From: Syntrophomonadaceae bacterium | Lineage (GTDB): Bacteria > Bacillota > DSM-12270 > Thermacetogeniales > Thermacetogeniaceae | Assembly: GCA_012839645.1 (NCBI GenBank) | Contig: DUMY01000161.1 | Location: 1-42,580 of the forward strand | Direction of reading: 5' to 3' | Length of the DNA stretch: 42,580 bases | Shown: positions 7,920-15,016 of the stretch, in pieces | How positions within the stretch are numbered: the stretch's first letter is position 1 | Layout: each line of letters starts with the position of its first letter | Translations under genes and position numbers: made by a program | The notes under the pieces: model-generated | What the model was told of the DNA's origin: nothing | Databases searched by the model: none | Seen by the model: the letters and a program-made list of their open reading frames with translations, nothing else

Positions 7920-9017
7920 TTAGCACCCATCCTTTATGCGTTTTTCTACGGGAATGTAATCCAGGTCATAACCGAAGTAGTGTGGGCCGACAGTTTCGAT
8001 TCCTTTATGGGTGCGCCATTTTTCATTACAGGGGATACCTACCACGACTACTCTCTGTCCATAGCGCAGGCCTTCTGTAGTAATAGGGATGGCTGTTTCC
8101 GCATCGACCGTGCAGATCAAATCAGGGACTGTAGCTATGATCTGATCATCCCGCTTGGCGATCAAGTTTTCGTTCTGGAAATGGAGTTCCATTTTGGAGC
8201 CCCGGTGGTCATCAATTCCTTCAATGTGAGCCTGGCCCCGCACAAATCCTCCAGTGGTGCGGCGCATTACATCTCCGATTTTACCCTTAAAGAGGGGATA
8301 GCCTCCGGTGACCCGGATCAGGGCCGCTACCGGGTTTTGGTCGTTCTGACGTGCCAGTCGGATTGCTTTTCCGATTTCCGCAGAGTAGGTGACGATATTT
8401 CTGATCCCTGCTTTTTTAATATCTTTCCCTGTCATAGGGTAAATGGCAATCATCACCGATCCGCCCATGACCACTGTGGCGTTGCGGGCAAGGTTTTCGG
8501 TCCAGAAGTTGTTGACAGTTTTTAAAAGCATGGTATTACCTTTTTCATCAGCTATCACCATCGGTGTGGCAGAAACTCCGTAGAGGTGATAGGTAACCAT
8601 CTGTAGTTCGGGAAAGGCCCTTCCCATGCCGTCGGCGTTGACCAGGGGAAGTCCCTGGGTAGCAGCAACAGCGATGGGGATCATAGAGTTGACCCCTCCC
8701 GCTTCAATGGGAATGGTGGCGTAGATTTCAGTTCCCAAATAATCTTTAAGAATATTGAACGCACGGAAGACCTCTTCACCGGAGGGCACTTTCTCTACCA
8801 GAACTGTAGGGGCACCCATCATAGCTGCCGGGACGATCTGGGCGTCATCCGGTATCTCTTCCACATCGAGGAGTTTGACCGGACCATGTTTTTCAATGGC
8901 CTGCAGAGCCATCAACTTGCCGACATAGGGGTCGCCTCCACCTCCAGTTCCTAAAAAGGCGGCTCCAATGGCGATGTCTTCCACCATCTGGGCATCAATA
9001 TAAGACAATTTTTTCAC
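7920..9017 (-). CDS. DUF917 family protein (S-methyl thiohydantoin desulfurase-type)
   Basis: A protein of about 365 residues with the DUF917 family layout, now linked in part to S-methyl thiohydantoin desulfurase; near the start it has GTGGGGDPYVG, and it has a conserved NADGMGRAFPE stretch. The family nearly always sits beside a hydantoinase-type ATPase, as here. The track start is GTG at 9017, but the ribosome site AGGAGTG overlaps that codon; TTG at 9008, giving a start at LSYIDAQ, has better spacing. It ends directly before the HyuA-like gene. Presumably it acts on the same ring compound imported by the upstream permease. Confidence 0.86.
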   Translation of the reverse strand: MKKLSYIDAQMVEDIAIGAAFLGTGGGGDPYVGKLMALQAIEKHGPVKLLDVEEIPDDAQIVPAAMMGAPTVLVEKVPSGEEVFRAFNILKDYLGTEIYATIPIEAGGVNSMIPIAVAATQGLPLVNADGMGRAFPELQMVTYHLYGVSATPMVIADEKGNTMLLKTVNNFWTENLARNATVVMGGSVMIAIYPMTGKDIKKAGIRNIVTYSAEIGKAIRLARQNDQNPVAALIRVTGGYPLFKGKIGDVMRRTTGGFVRGQAHIEGIDDHRGSKMELHFQNENLIAKRDDQIIATVPDLICTVDAETAIPITTEGLRYGQRVVVVGIPCNEKWRTHKGIETVGPHYFGYDLDYIPVEKRIKDGC

Positions 9018-9041
9018 TCCTAGTCTAATGTTTTTGACAAT

Positions 9042-10355
9042 TTAAGAAGCAATATCTCCTACAATTGGTTGTTCATCTTTTTTAGTTGAAGATGAAAAGA
9101 TTATATTCCCGATCCAGTAAAGCACCGCGGCTGCGAACAGGGAGTTCACAGCAGGAATACCCCACTGGACAAAATGACCGATAAGGAAGGCACAGACCCA
9201 GCTGACCAGGGAAATAGGGTTGATGTACTCTACGGTGTCAGGAAGTTTATTCTGGGCTCTGGAAATATCGAGTTCTTTCCGGGATCTTTTCAGGATAAAG
9301 TAGTCGACGATGATAATACCTCCCACCGGTGGAAGGGCGACTCCCAACAGCACCAGAAAGCTGACAAAACGATCAAGGATACCCATGACTGAACCCAATG
9401 TACCCAGGATGCCGATTACTAAAGTGATCAGGGAGCGGTGGACCTGCAGACCAAAGGTGGTGTCCAGGAAGTTCGATGCACCAAGGGATGCACCGTACAG
9501 GTTCATATCGTTGATTTTGATCGTAGCGAAAATAACTAGAGCAGCAGAAACCCAGCCACCCAGAGTCAGCATGATACTGACCACATCAGAACTCTTGACT
9601 GCGTGTGCCATTAGAACTCCAAGTGAGTTGATAATCAGCTCACCTAGAAAGAGGCTGAGCACGGTCATCCAGAATACATCCTTGGTGTTTCGGTTAAACC
9701 TGCTTAGATCCGGGGTAATGATCGCACCTACCATAAAGCCACCAGCGATCATGGTGACCGCCACTCCGAAGGGCATGAGTTCCCCAGGAGGAGCAGTATT
9801 GAGTAAATCTCCCAGGTTGTATTCGGTGAGCAGTTTATAAGTAGCGATAGCCATGGCGATTAAAAATCCAGGCACCGCAATGTTGGCGGTCCAACTCAGC
9901 ATTTTATAGCCGTAGACCACCAGCAGGGTGACAGCCAGTCCTGTAATGACCATCATTACTTTGAGGTTGACAGCACCTCCGAAGGCTTGTACCAGGCCTT
10001 CGGCAAAAACTGAGTTTTGGATGCCGAACCATCCGATGCAGGAAATGGCGATGATCAAGCCGATTAGGCTTGACCCAAAGCGGCCAAAGCCTGTCCATCT
10101 GGTGAGAACACTTGTAGAAAGCCCTTCCCGACAGCCGGCAACACCGATCAAAAAGCTGACTATTTCCAGGAGTACACAGCCGATGATGGTGGCCAGTACT
10201 GCATCTCTAATGTTTAAGCCGTAGCCAAGGGATGCTCCTAGAATTAGTTGTGATAGGGTAGCCACGGTGCCAAAGCGGATCATAAAAACCTCCCACATTG
10301 GACGCCGGGCTTCAAGGGGTGTGCGTTCCAGCGCGAAATCCTCTCCGCCTTTCAT
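9042..10355 (-). CDS. NCS1 family permease, cytosine permease (CodB)-like
   Basis: A 437-residue integral membrane protein of the NCS1 nucleobase/hydantoin transporter family, closest in appearance to CodB. The N-terminal cytoplasmic segment is followed by about twelve hydrophobic helices beginning at FGTVATLSQLILGASLGYG; the GWFGIQNSVF motif in helix 3 matches the NCS1 substrate-site region. AAGGAGGT precedes the ATG by about 12 bases. It is the first gene of a three-gene minus-strand operon; the downstream ring-opening genes suggest uptake of a hydantoin or pyrimidine-like compound rather than cytosine itself. No codA deaminase is present. Confidence 0.9.
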   Translation of the reverse strand: MKGGEDFALERTPLEARRPMWEVFMIRFGTVATLSQLILGASLGYGLNIRDAVLATIIGCVLLEIVSFLIGVAGCREGLSTSVLTRWTGFGRFGSSLIGLIIAISCIGWFGIQNSVFAEGLVQAFGGAVNLKVMMVITGLAVTLLVVYGYKMLSWTANIAVPGFLIAMAIATYKLLTEYNLGDLLNTAPPGELMPFGVAVTMIAGGFMVGAIITPDLSRFNRNTKDVFWMTVLSLFLGELIINSLGVLMAHAVKSSDVVSIMLTLGGWVSAALVIFATIKINDMNLYGASLGASNFLDTTFGLQVHRSLITLVIGILGTLGSVMGILDRFVSFLVLLGVALPPVGGIIIVDYFILKRSRKELDISRAQNKLPDTVEYINPISLVSWVCAFLIGHFVQWGIPAVNSLFAAAVLYWIGNIIFSSSTKKDEQPIVGDIAS

Positions 10356-10697
10356 GCTGTAAATATTACCTCCTTATAATTGAAAAATGATTATTGTAAC
10401 TAATGTTGTAAATAGAACTAAGACTGAAGCGGAATGGAAATGGGGAATCCCAAAATATTTTTTTAATAAGTTAACATTATATCAGATTTTTTTGTGTCCA
10501 GTGAAAGGAATTGTATTCCAGTACCCCGGCGAAGTTGACGCTTCGTGCCCTTATTGGGATGGGGATTACCATATGGCAAATACGACTATTATGGTTAATA
10601 TTGTATCAATATGGAAGGAATATGTGATAGCATGTTGAATAAAACACCAAAGGTTAGTGTTCAATCAAATACCTGGGGCATTCATTAAGTTTATTTC
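10356..10697. other. 342-bp intergenic region between two minus-strand genes
   Basis: This is the only gap longer than 300 bases. It holds the ribosome site and extended -10 of the permease operon. The 83-residue ORF at 10387-10638 on the plus strand has no ribosome site and no recognisable motif, so I do not call it. Near 10632-10655 there is a weak imperfect dyad around TTGAA...TTCAA without a T-tract. No RNA gene or riboswitch was recognised. Confidence 0.6.
10476..10484 (-). promoter_or_regulatory. Extended -10 promoter candidate for the permease operon
   Basis: On the minus strand the sequence reads TGATATAAT, a perfect extended -10 (TGnTATAAT). No good -35 lies 17 bases upstream; TGGACA is present but only 13 bases away. 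It would give a leader of roughly 115 bases before the codB-like gene. Confidence 0.5.
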
Positions 10698-11639
10698 TTA
10701 TGCTTTATCTCTTAACACATAGAGGCGATCTCGTGCCAGTTTGACCAACCAGGGAGCGGCGTCTTTTTCTCTGATCAATCGCTGGAAAAAATCATAAGCA
10801 TCTTTTTTGTTTCCCAACTGTAAGGATAGTTCTGCAATAAGATACGTTATTTGGTGGATCTGGGATGAATTCTGATCTGAGGATGTGCTATATGCTTGCT
10901 TAAAGTATGTGAGCGCCTCTTGGCGCATCTCTTTTGCTGCCGGCGCTTTCCCGGTATCTTCGTAAAGCCAGGCCAAGTATAGGTATATCCTGGCTAGTTT
11001 ATCAGGTGTGCTCTCCAGCTTTTTGAGGCATTGGAGGACTAATTTATAGTTTTCTATAGCTAGTTCTAATTCTGTAAGTTGACTGCCTTCAGGTCTTTTA
11101 TTGCTGAAAGGAAGGAGCTTTTTTACTGAGGTAATCTTGTCAAAGTCCTGAGCCAGGTTCGCATAGCTGCACTCAGGGCATACAAAGACATTGTAAAGGA
11201 TAGGATCCATCTGTTCATAATGCATTCTTAAGTCAGGGTCTTGTTTGATTAATTTGAGTCTGCTGAATCTAATCTGTTTGGCTGTAAATGTTGTACCACA
11301 GAATGGGCAGCAAACGCTTATATCGTATAATAGGTTGTTGGGAGCAGATTGTGGATCTTTAGCGTTTTCAGTGTAGGTTTCTTTTTTGGATGGGCGCAGA
11401 ATTCTTTGTCTTATGTTATCTGGAAGTTGTTCTTCCCCAAGAACAATGACCTTGCAGCCATTTTCACCAGAATAAATATGCCCTTTTGTTTTGAATATGT
11501 TTCTTTCACACATCTTCTTTGTTTTTTGAGATTCTTTAACAATAACTGTTCCATTTAAAACTACACAGTATTTATTCTTCTTAATTGTGAGTCTAGTATT
11601 TGAAGGAACAACAGTGATCTGTGCTTCTTTGATTAACAA
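10698..11639 (-). CDS. DUF2225 protein with zinc-ribbon-like core and TPR-like tail
   Basis: A protein of about 313 residues. The centre carries the DUF2225 signature, two CxxC pairs (CPFCGTTF and CPECSYAN) that probably bind a metal such as zinc. The C-terminal third is helical and TPR-like (IENYKLVLQCLKK, ARIYLYLAWLYEDTGK, ALTYFKQAY). The first 60 residues look like a small beta-rich domain (VVPSNTRLTI, VVLNGTVIV) faintly reminiscent of a cyclic-nucleotide/cupin barrel, but too short and degenerate to assign. Start: TTG at 11639 has AAAGGAG at good distance; the track start at 11690 is a TTG with no ribosome site. Function is unknown. It stands alone between two intergenic regions. Confidence 0.82.
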   Translation of the reverse strand: MLIKEAQITVVPSNTRLTIKKNKYCVVLNGTVIVKESQKTKKMCERNIFKTKGHIYSGENGCKVIVLGEEQLPDNIRQRILRPSKKETYTENAKDPQSAPNNLLYDISVCCPFCGTTFTAKQIRFSRLKLIKQDPDLRMHYEQMDPILYNVFVCPECSYANLAQDFDKITSVKKLLPFSNKRPEGSQLTELELAIENYKLVLQCLKKLESTPDKLARIYLYLAWLYEDTGKAPAAKEMRQEALTYFKQAYSTSSDQNSSQIHQITYLIAELSLQLGNKKDAYDFFQRLIREKDAAPWLVKLARDRLYVLRDKA

Positions 11640-11820
11640 AATACAAAATACTCCTTTCTGTAAATATAAACTATGAAAAATGTCGAACAATTAGGGACTT
11701 TTGTATTATTTTGTTTCTTAGAATAATAACACACTACTTTTCAACCAGCAACTGGTCAGAGGTTATGTTAGTTATGGATAGCTCTAGAAGGGATCTCCAA
11801 ACATTTAAAGAACAGAATCC

Positions 11821-11826
11821 TATAAT
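11821..11826 (+). promoter_or_regulatory. -10 element before the nitroreductase gene
   Basis: A perfect TATAAT lies 26 bases before the chosen ATG. The hexamer 17 bases upstream (CAAACA) is a poor -35, so this is a candidate only; the implied leader is about 20 bases. Confidence 0.4.
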
Positions 11827-11852
11827 AAAAATAAGAAATGCGAGGTTTTCCA

Positions 11853-12626
11853 ATGAACAAAGTTGTTGAAACACTAAAAAACAGAAAGTCTCTGAGAAAA
11901 TATGATGAAAGGCCGATCTCCCAGGAACACCTGGACATAATCCTTGATTGCCTTATGAGGGCTCCCACAGCAGGTAATATGATGCTCTATTCTGTGATCA
12001 TGATTGAGGATGAGCACAAAAGGGAGATCCTGAGCCAAACATGCGACAACCAGCCGTTTATCGCAAGAGCACCTCTTGTACTGATTTTCACCGCTGATTA
12101 TCAAAAATGGTACGATTATTATAATGCCGGTAATGTAGAGGAGTACTGTAGCGAAGAAAATATCCCTTTTACACGTCCATCAGAGGCAAGTTTGATGCTT
12201 GCAACCTGTGATGCCTTGATAGCAGCGCAAAATGCTGTTATAGCCGGGGAATCCCTTGGAATAGGTTCCTGCTATATAGGGGACATCATGGAAAAGTATG
12301 AGGAGCATAAAGAACTTCTCAACCTTCCTGAGTACGTTTTTCCTGTTGCTATGCTGTGCATGGGGTACTATCCGGATAACTACAATAAAAAGCTTCGTCC
12401 AAGATTTAAGAAGGATTATGTTGTTTTTAAGGACACCTATAGAAGGCTTAATGAGGATGAAATAAAGGACATGTTCAAATCCCTTGATGAAAGCTACAGA
12501 GCAGAGAACATCTACAATGCTAAAAACTATGCACAGATACATTATGCAAGAAAGACAGGTGCACCATTTTCAAGAGAGATGGCTAGATCAGTTAGAGAGG
12601 CACTAAAAGTATGGGATGGCAAATAA
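11853..12626 (+). CDS. Nitroreductase family flavoprotein
   Basis: A 257-residue nitroreductase-family protein, expected to bind FMN and use NAD(P)H to reduce nitro compounds, quinones or flavins. The N-terminal NRKSLRKYDERPI and RAPTAGNMMLYS segments are the usual FMN phosphate and ring contacts; AGESLGIGSCYIGDI is the conserved central helix and turn. The extra 50-residue tail is seen in the longer clostridial members. I set the start at the ATG at 11853, behind GAGG, rather than 11838, which overlaps it. No partner gene is adjacent, so the substrate is open. Confidence 0.88.
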   Translation: MNKVVETLKNRKSLRKYDERPISQEHLDIILDCLMRAPTAGNMMLYSVIMIEDEHKREILSQTCDNQPFIARAPLVLIFTADYQKWYDYYNAGNVEEYCSEENIPFTRPSEASLMLATCDALIAAQNAVIAGESLGIGSCYIGDIMEKYEEHKELLNLPEYVFPVAMLCMGYYPDNYNKKLRPRFKKDYVVFKDTYRRLNEDEIKDMFKSLDESYRAENIYNAKNYAQIHYARKTGAPFSREMARSVREALKVWDGK

Positions 12627-12688
12627 ACCAAGCTTAAATGTCGTTGAAAACATATGGGAAAAATGAACCGGAGGCATTAGAGCAGATT

Positions 12689-12733
12689 ATGAATATTAAC
12701 CTAAAATGTCCTGAATGTGGCTGTGAAACATAA
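12689..12733 (+). pseudogene. 14-codon remnant with a CPECGC zinc-ribbon knuckle
   Basis: ATG at 12689 opens a 14-codon frame reading MNINLKCPECGCET before TAA. GGAGG lies at 12670-12674, 14 bases upstream, rather far for a ribosome site. The peptide looks like the first strand of a zinc-ribbon protein cut off by a stop. It could be a gene remnant or chance; no second CxxC follows in any frame. Confidence 0.2.
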
Positions 12734-12773
12734 TATATGCCTATAGTTTTTTTACTATTGGTAAATTATTTAT

Positions 12774-12820
12774 CACCCCCCTGATGCAAACTAAGTGTAA
12801 ATGAAATTATAAGGGGGTTG
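12774..12820 (+). promoter_or_regulatory. Shine-Dalgarno-sequestering helix before ku
   Basis: CCCCCT (12777-12782) can pair with AGGGGG (12812-12817), the ribosome site of ku; two more pairs (CA with TG) extend it past one mismatch. The loop is 29 bases. The layout mirrors that upstream of the CBM gene. A read-through transcript would have its ribosome site covered. Regulation is inferred. Confidence 0.45.
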
Positions 12821-12825
12821 TTGAA

Positions 12826-13650
12826 ATGCGCCCGATCTGGCAGGGGGCGGTCAGCTTTGGTCTTGTCAATATTCCGGTTAAAGTTTTTCCTGCTGTTCAG
12901 AATAAGGACATAAAATTCCGGTTTCTCCATAAAGAGTGTCACACCCCATTAAACTATGAGCGCAGGTGTTCAACGTGTGAGCGAGTAGTGCCTATGGAAG
13001 AGGTGGAAAGGGCTTATGAGTATGAAAAAGGAAGGTTTGTGACGATTGAGGAAGAACTGCTAGCACCACAAGAGAAACCCCTGCATACGGTGGAGATTCT
13101 TGATTTTGTGCACCTCAATGAAATTGATCCCATTTATTTCGCCAAACCTTATTATTTAGCACCAAGTACAGGGGGTGAGAAGGCTTATGCCTTACTTCAC
13201 CACGCCATGCAGGAAACCGGGCAGGTAGCCATCGCCAGAACTAGGCTGCGCAATAAGGAATCCCTGGTGGCTTTGCGCATTTTTAAACAGTGTTTGCTGA
13301 TGTCTATCATGTTCTATGATGATGAAATACGCAGGGTGGATGCTCTCCTGGATCCTCAAAAAAAGATGGATCTCAGTGCCGGTGAAATTAAGATGGCAGT
13401 TGAACTGATCGGGAATCTGGCCAGCAGTTTTGAGCCGGAAAAGTATGAGGATGAATACCGCAAAACTCTGGAAAAAGCCATTGCTGCTAAAATTGCCGGC
13501 AAGGAGATCGCTGTGGCGCCGGCGGCTCCCTCAGAGAAAGTGGTGGATCTCGTGGAGGCTTTGAAAGCCAGTTTAGAGGCGACCAAACAAAAGAAGGAAG
13601 GAAAGGAAAAGAAAAAACCAAGAAAAAAGGCGGCAACAGGAAAATTATAA
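12826..13650 (+). CDS. ku: Ku protein of non-homologous end joining
   Basis: A 274-residue bacterial Ku homologue that forms a homodimeric ring on DNA ends and recruits LigD for end joining. The N-terminal MRPIWQGAVSFGLVNIPVK stretch is the hallmark of the family; CHTPLNYERRC...C and the SLVALRIF core follow. The C-terminus is a lysine-rich tail (from about residue 245), which in other bacterial Ku proteins contributes to DNA binding. The ATG follows AAGGGGG. No ligD gene is in the window, so the ligase partner must be elsewhere. In sporulating Firmicutes Ku protects spores, but I saw no convincing sporulation sigma-factor site upstream. Confidence 0.95.
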   Translation: MRPIWQGAVSFGLVNIPVKVFPAVQNKDIKFRFLHKECHTPLNYERRCSTCERVVPMEEVERAYEYEKGRFVTIEEELLAPQEKPLHTVEILDFVHLNEIDPIYFAKPYYLAPSTGGEKAYALLHHAMQETGQVAIARTRLRNKESLVALRIFKQCLLMSIMFYDDEIRRVDALLDPQKKMDLSAGEIKMAVELIGNLASSFEPEKYEDEYRKTLEKAIAAKIAGKEIAVAPAAPSEKVVDLVEALKASLEATKQKKEGKEKKKPRKKAATGKL

Positions 13651-13695
13651 CGATGTCTGCCATTATTTATACAGCAGTTGTTTAGCAAACTAAAG

Positions 13696-13713
13696 TTGAT
13701 ATTTATGTATCAA
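13696..13713. promoter_or_regulatory. Operator-like dyad TTGATA-N6-TATCAA
   Basis: A perfect 6-bp inverted repeat with a 6-base spacer lies in the 239-bp gap before dprA. A consensus -35 hexamer TTGACA (13729-13734) follows 15 bases later, but no good -10 is at 16-18 bases from it. It could be a regulator site for dprA; this is inference. Confidence 0.3.
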
Positions 13714-13889
13714 TCACCAAATGCACCATTGACAAATGTATTAATAAGGATTACGCTTTTGTAATTGGTATAAGATGGTCACATAGTGTGAAATTGTTTA
13801 CAGATTATTCATATAAAGTACTTTTTTGATTTTGGTGATGCTGTTGGCAGGTTGTAACCCTTAAAGAATAAGGTAAGGGAGAGGATCAT

Positions 13890-15008
13890 GTGGATGACCG
13901 CTACTGCTGGGCAGCGCTGCAGATTACCCTCAATTTGGGTCCCCGTAGCTTGTTCTATCTATACCGTCATTTTCCAACAGGGAAGGCGGTTTTAGAGGCG
14001 AGCCTAAAGGAGCTGAAAAGGGTACCCCGTCTTACTCTACAGTCTTATGAGCGGGTTGCCCAAGGACGGGATGCAGTCAATCCTGAAAAGACGGCAGAAG
14101 GCCTACAAGCAAGTGGGATTCAGGTCACTCTGCTGGATGATAAGTTATATCCCCACGCACTTGCCCAAATTGCAGATCCCCCGGTGATCCTTTATACTAA
14201 AGGAAGATTGCCTGAACGAAAAGTGCCATTAATTGCAGTTGTAGGGTCACGCCGAGCCACCTCTTATGGGAAAGCTGTTGCCCATAGACTCTCCCGGGAG
14301 TTGGTTCAGTTGGGGTGGGGAGTTGTCAGCGGTATGGCCCGAGGAATTGATACGGCTGCTCATGAGGGAGCACTGAAAGCAGAGGGTTACACACTGGCGG
14401 TTTTGGGGTGTGGTATCAATGTCTGCTATCCCCGGGAAAATAGAAAGCTGAAAGAATGTATTGAGGAAAAGGGGTGTGTCCTGAGCGAATTCCCTCCAGA
14501 TATGGCCCCCCATGCAAAAAACTTCCCTATCCGCAACAGGATCATCAGCGGCTGCTCTATGGGAGTATTGGTGGTGGAGGCCGGGGAACGGAGCGGGGCA
14601 TTGATCACTGCCTATAATGCATTGGAGCAGAATAGGGAGGTTTTTGCCATACCTGGGCCTGTGACAAGCAAATACAGTCAGGGGGCCAATAAGTTGATCA
14701 AACAGGGGGCAAAATTGGTGGAAGATGCAGCAGACATCATCGAGGAATTTCCATACCTGTACTGGGTTCCCTCACCACAAACACCTCAAAAAAAGTGCTC
14801 AGAACCAAGTTTAACCCTTGAAGAGTCTTGTGTTTTACAAAAGCTTAGTTTAGAACCTGTACACATAGATGAGCTGGTAGAAATTACCGGCTTATCAGTG
14901 TCAGTTGTAGGAGGTATATTAACGTTGCTTGAGTTTAGAGGTTTAGCTAAACAGCTACCTGGCCATTACTTTATTAATCCAGAAATAAGTCTGGATCAAA
15001 AAAGGTGA
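13890..15008 (+). CDS. dprA: DNA processing protein DprA
   Basis: A 372-residue DprA (Smf) protein, which loads RecA on incoming single-stranded DNA during natural transformation. The Rossmann-like core runs from about residue 110 to 290 with VVGSRRATSYG, SGMARGIDTAAHEGAL, FPIRNRIISG and EAGERSGALITA, all family signatures. An N-terminal helix-hairpin-like region and a C-terminal winged-helix (DprA_WH, about residues 305-365) complete the usual layout. The start is a GTG at 13890 behind GGGAGAGG. It is followed by topA with almost no gap, as in most Firmicutes. comM/yifB elsewhere in the window belongs to the same process. Confidence 0.95.
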   Translation: MDDRYCWAALQITLNLGPRSLFYLYRHFPTGKAVLEASLKELKRVPRLTLQSYERVAQGRDAVNPEKTAEGLQASGIQVTLLDDKLYPHALAQIADPPVILYTKGRLPERKVPLIAVVGSRRATSYGKAVAHRLSRELVQLGWGVVSGMARGIDTAAHEGALKAEGYTLAVLGCGINVCYPRENRKLKECIEEKGCVLSEFPPDMAPHAKNFPIRNRIISGCSMGVLVVEAGERSGALITAYNALEQNREVFAIPGPVTSKYSQGANKLIKQGAKLVEDAADIIEEFPYLYWVPSPQTPQKKCSEPSLTLEESCVLQKLSLEPVHIDELVEITGLSVSVVGGILTLLEFRGLAKQLPGHYFINPEISLDQKR

Positions 15009-15016
15009 CAAATGTT

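Noticed and set aside
7980-8525. 181-codon plus-strand ORF opposite DUF917
   Set aside because: Antisense shadow of a recognised gene.
9310-9840. 176-codon plus-strand ORF opposite the permease
   Set aside because: Antisense shadow of a membrane protein gene with clear helices.
10495-10500. TGGACA as -35 of the permease operon promoter
   Set aside because: Only 13 bases from the -10; an extended -10 promoter is more likely.
10387-10638. 83-codon plus-strand ORF in the codB upstream gap
   Set aside because: No ribosome site, no recognisable motif, overlaps the promoter candidate of the opposite strand.
12782-12825. Sporulation sigma-G promoter before ku
   Set aside because: Expected on biological grounds, but neither the -35 nor the -10 consensus is matched.
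13729-13757. TTGACA as -35 of a dprA promoter
   Set aside because: The hexamer is perfect, but the sequence at 16-18 bases spacing (TACGCT region) is a poor -10.
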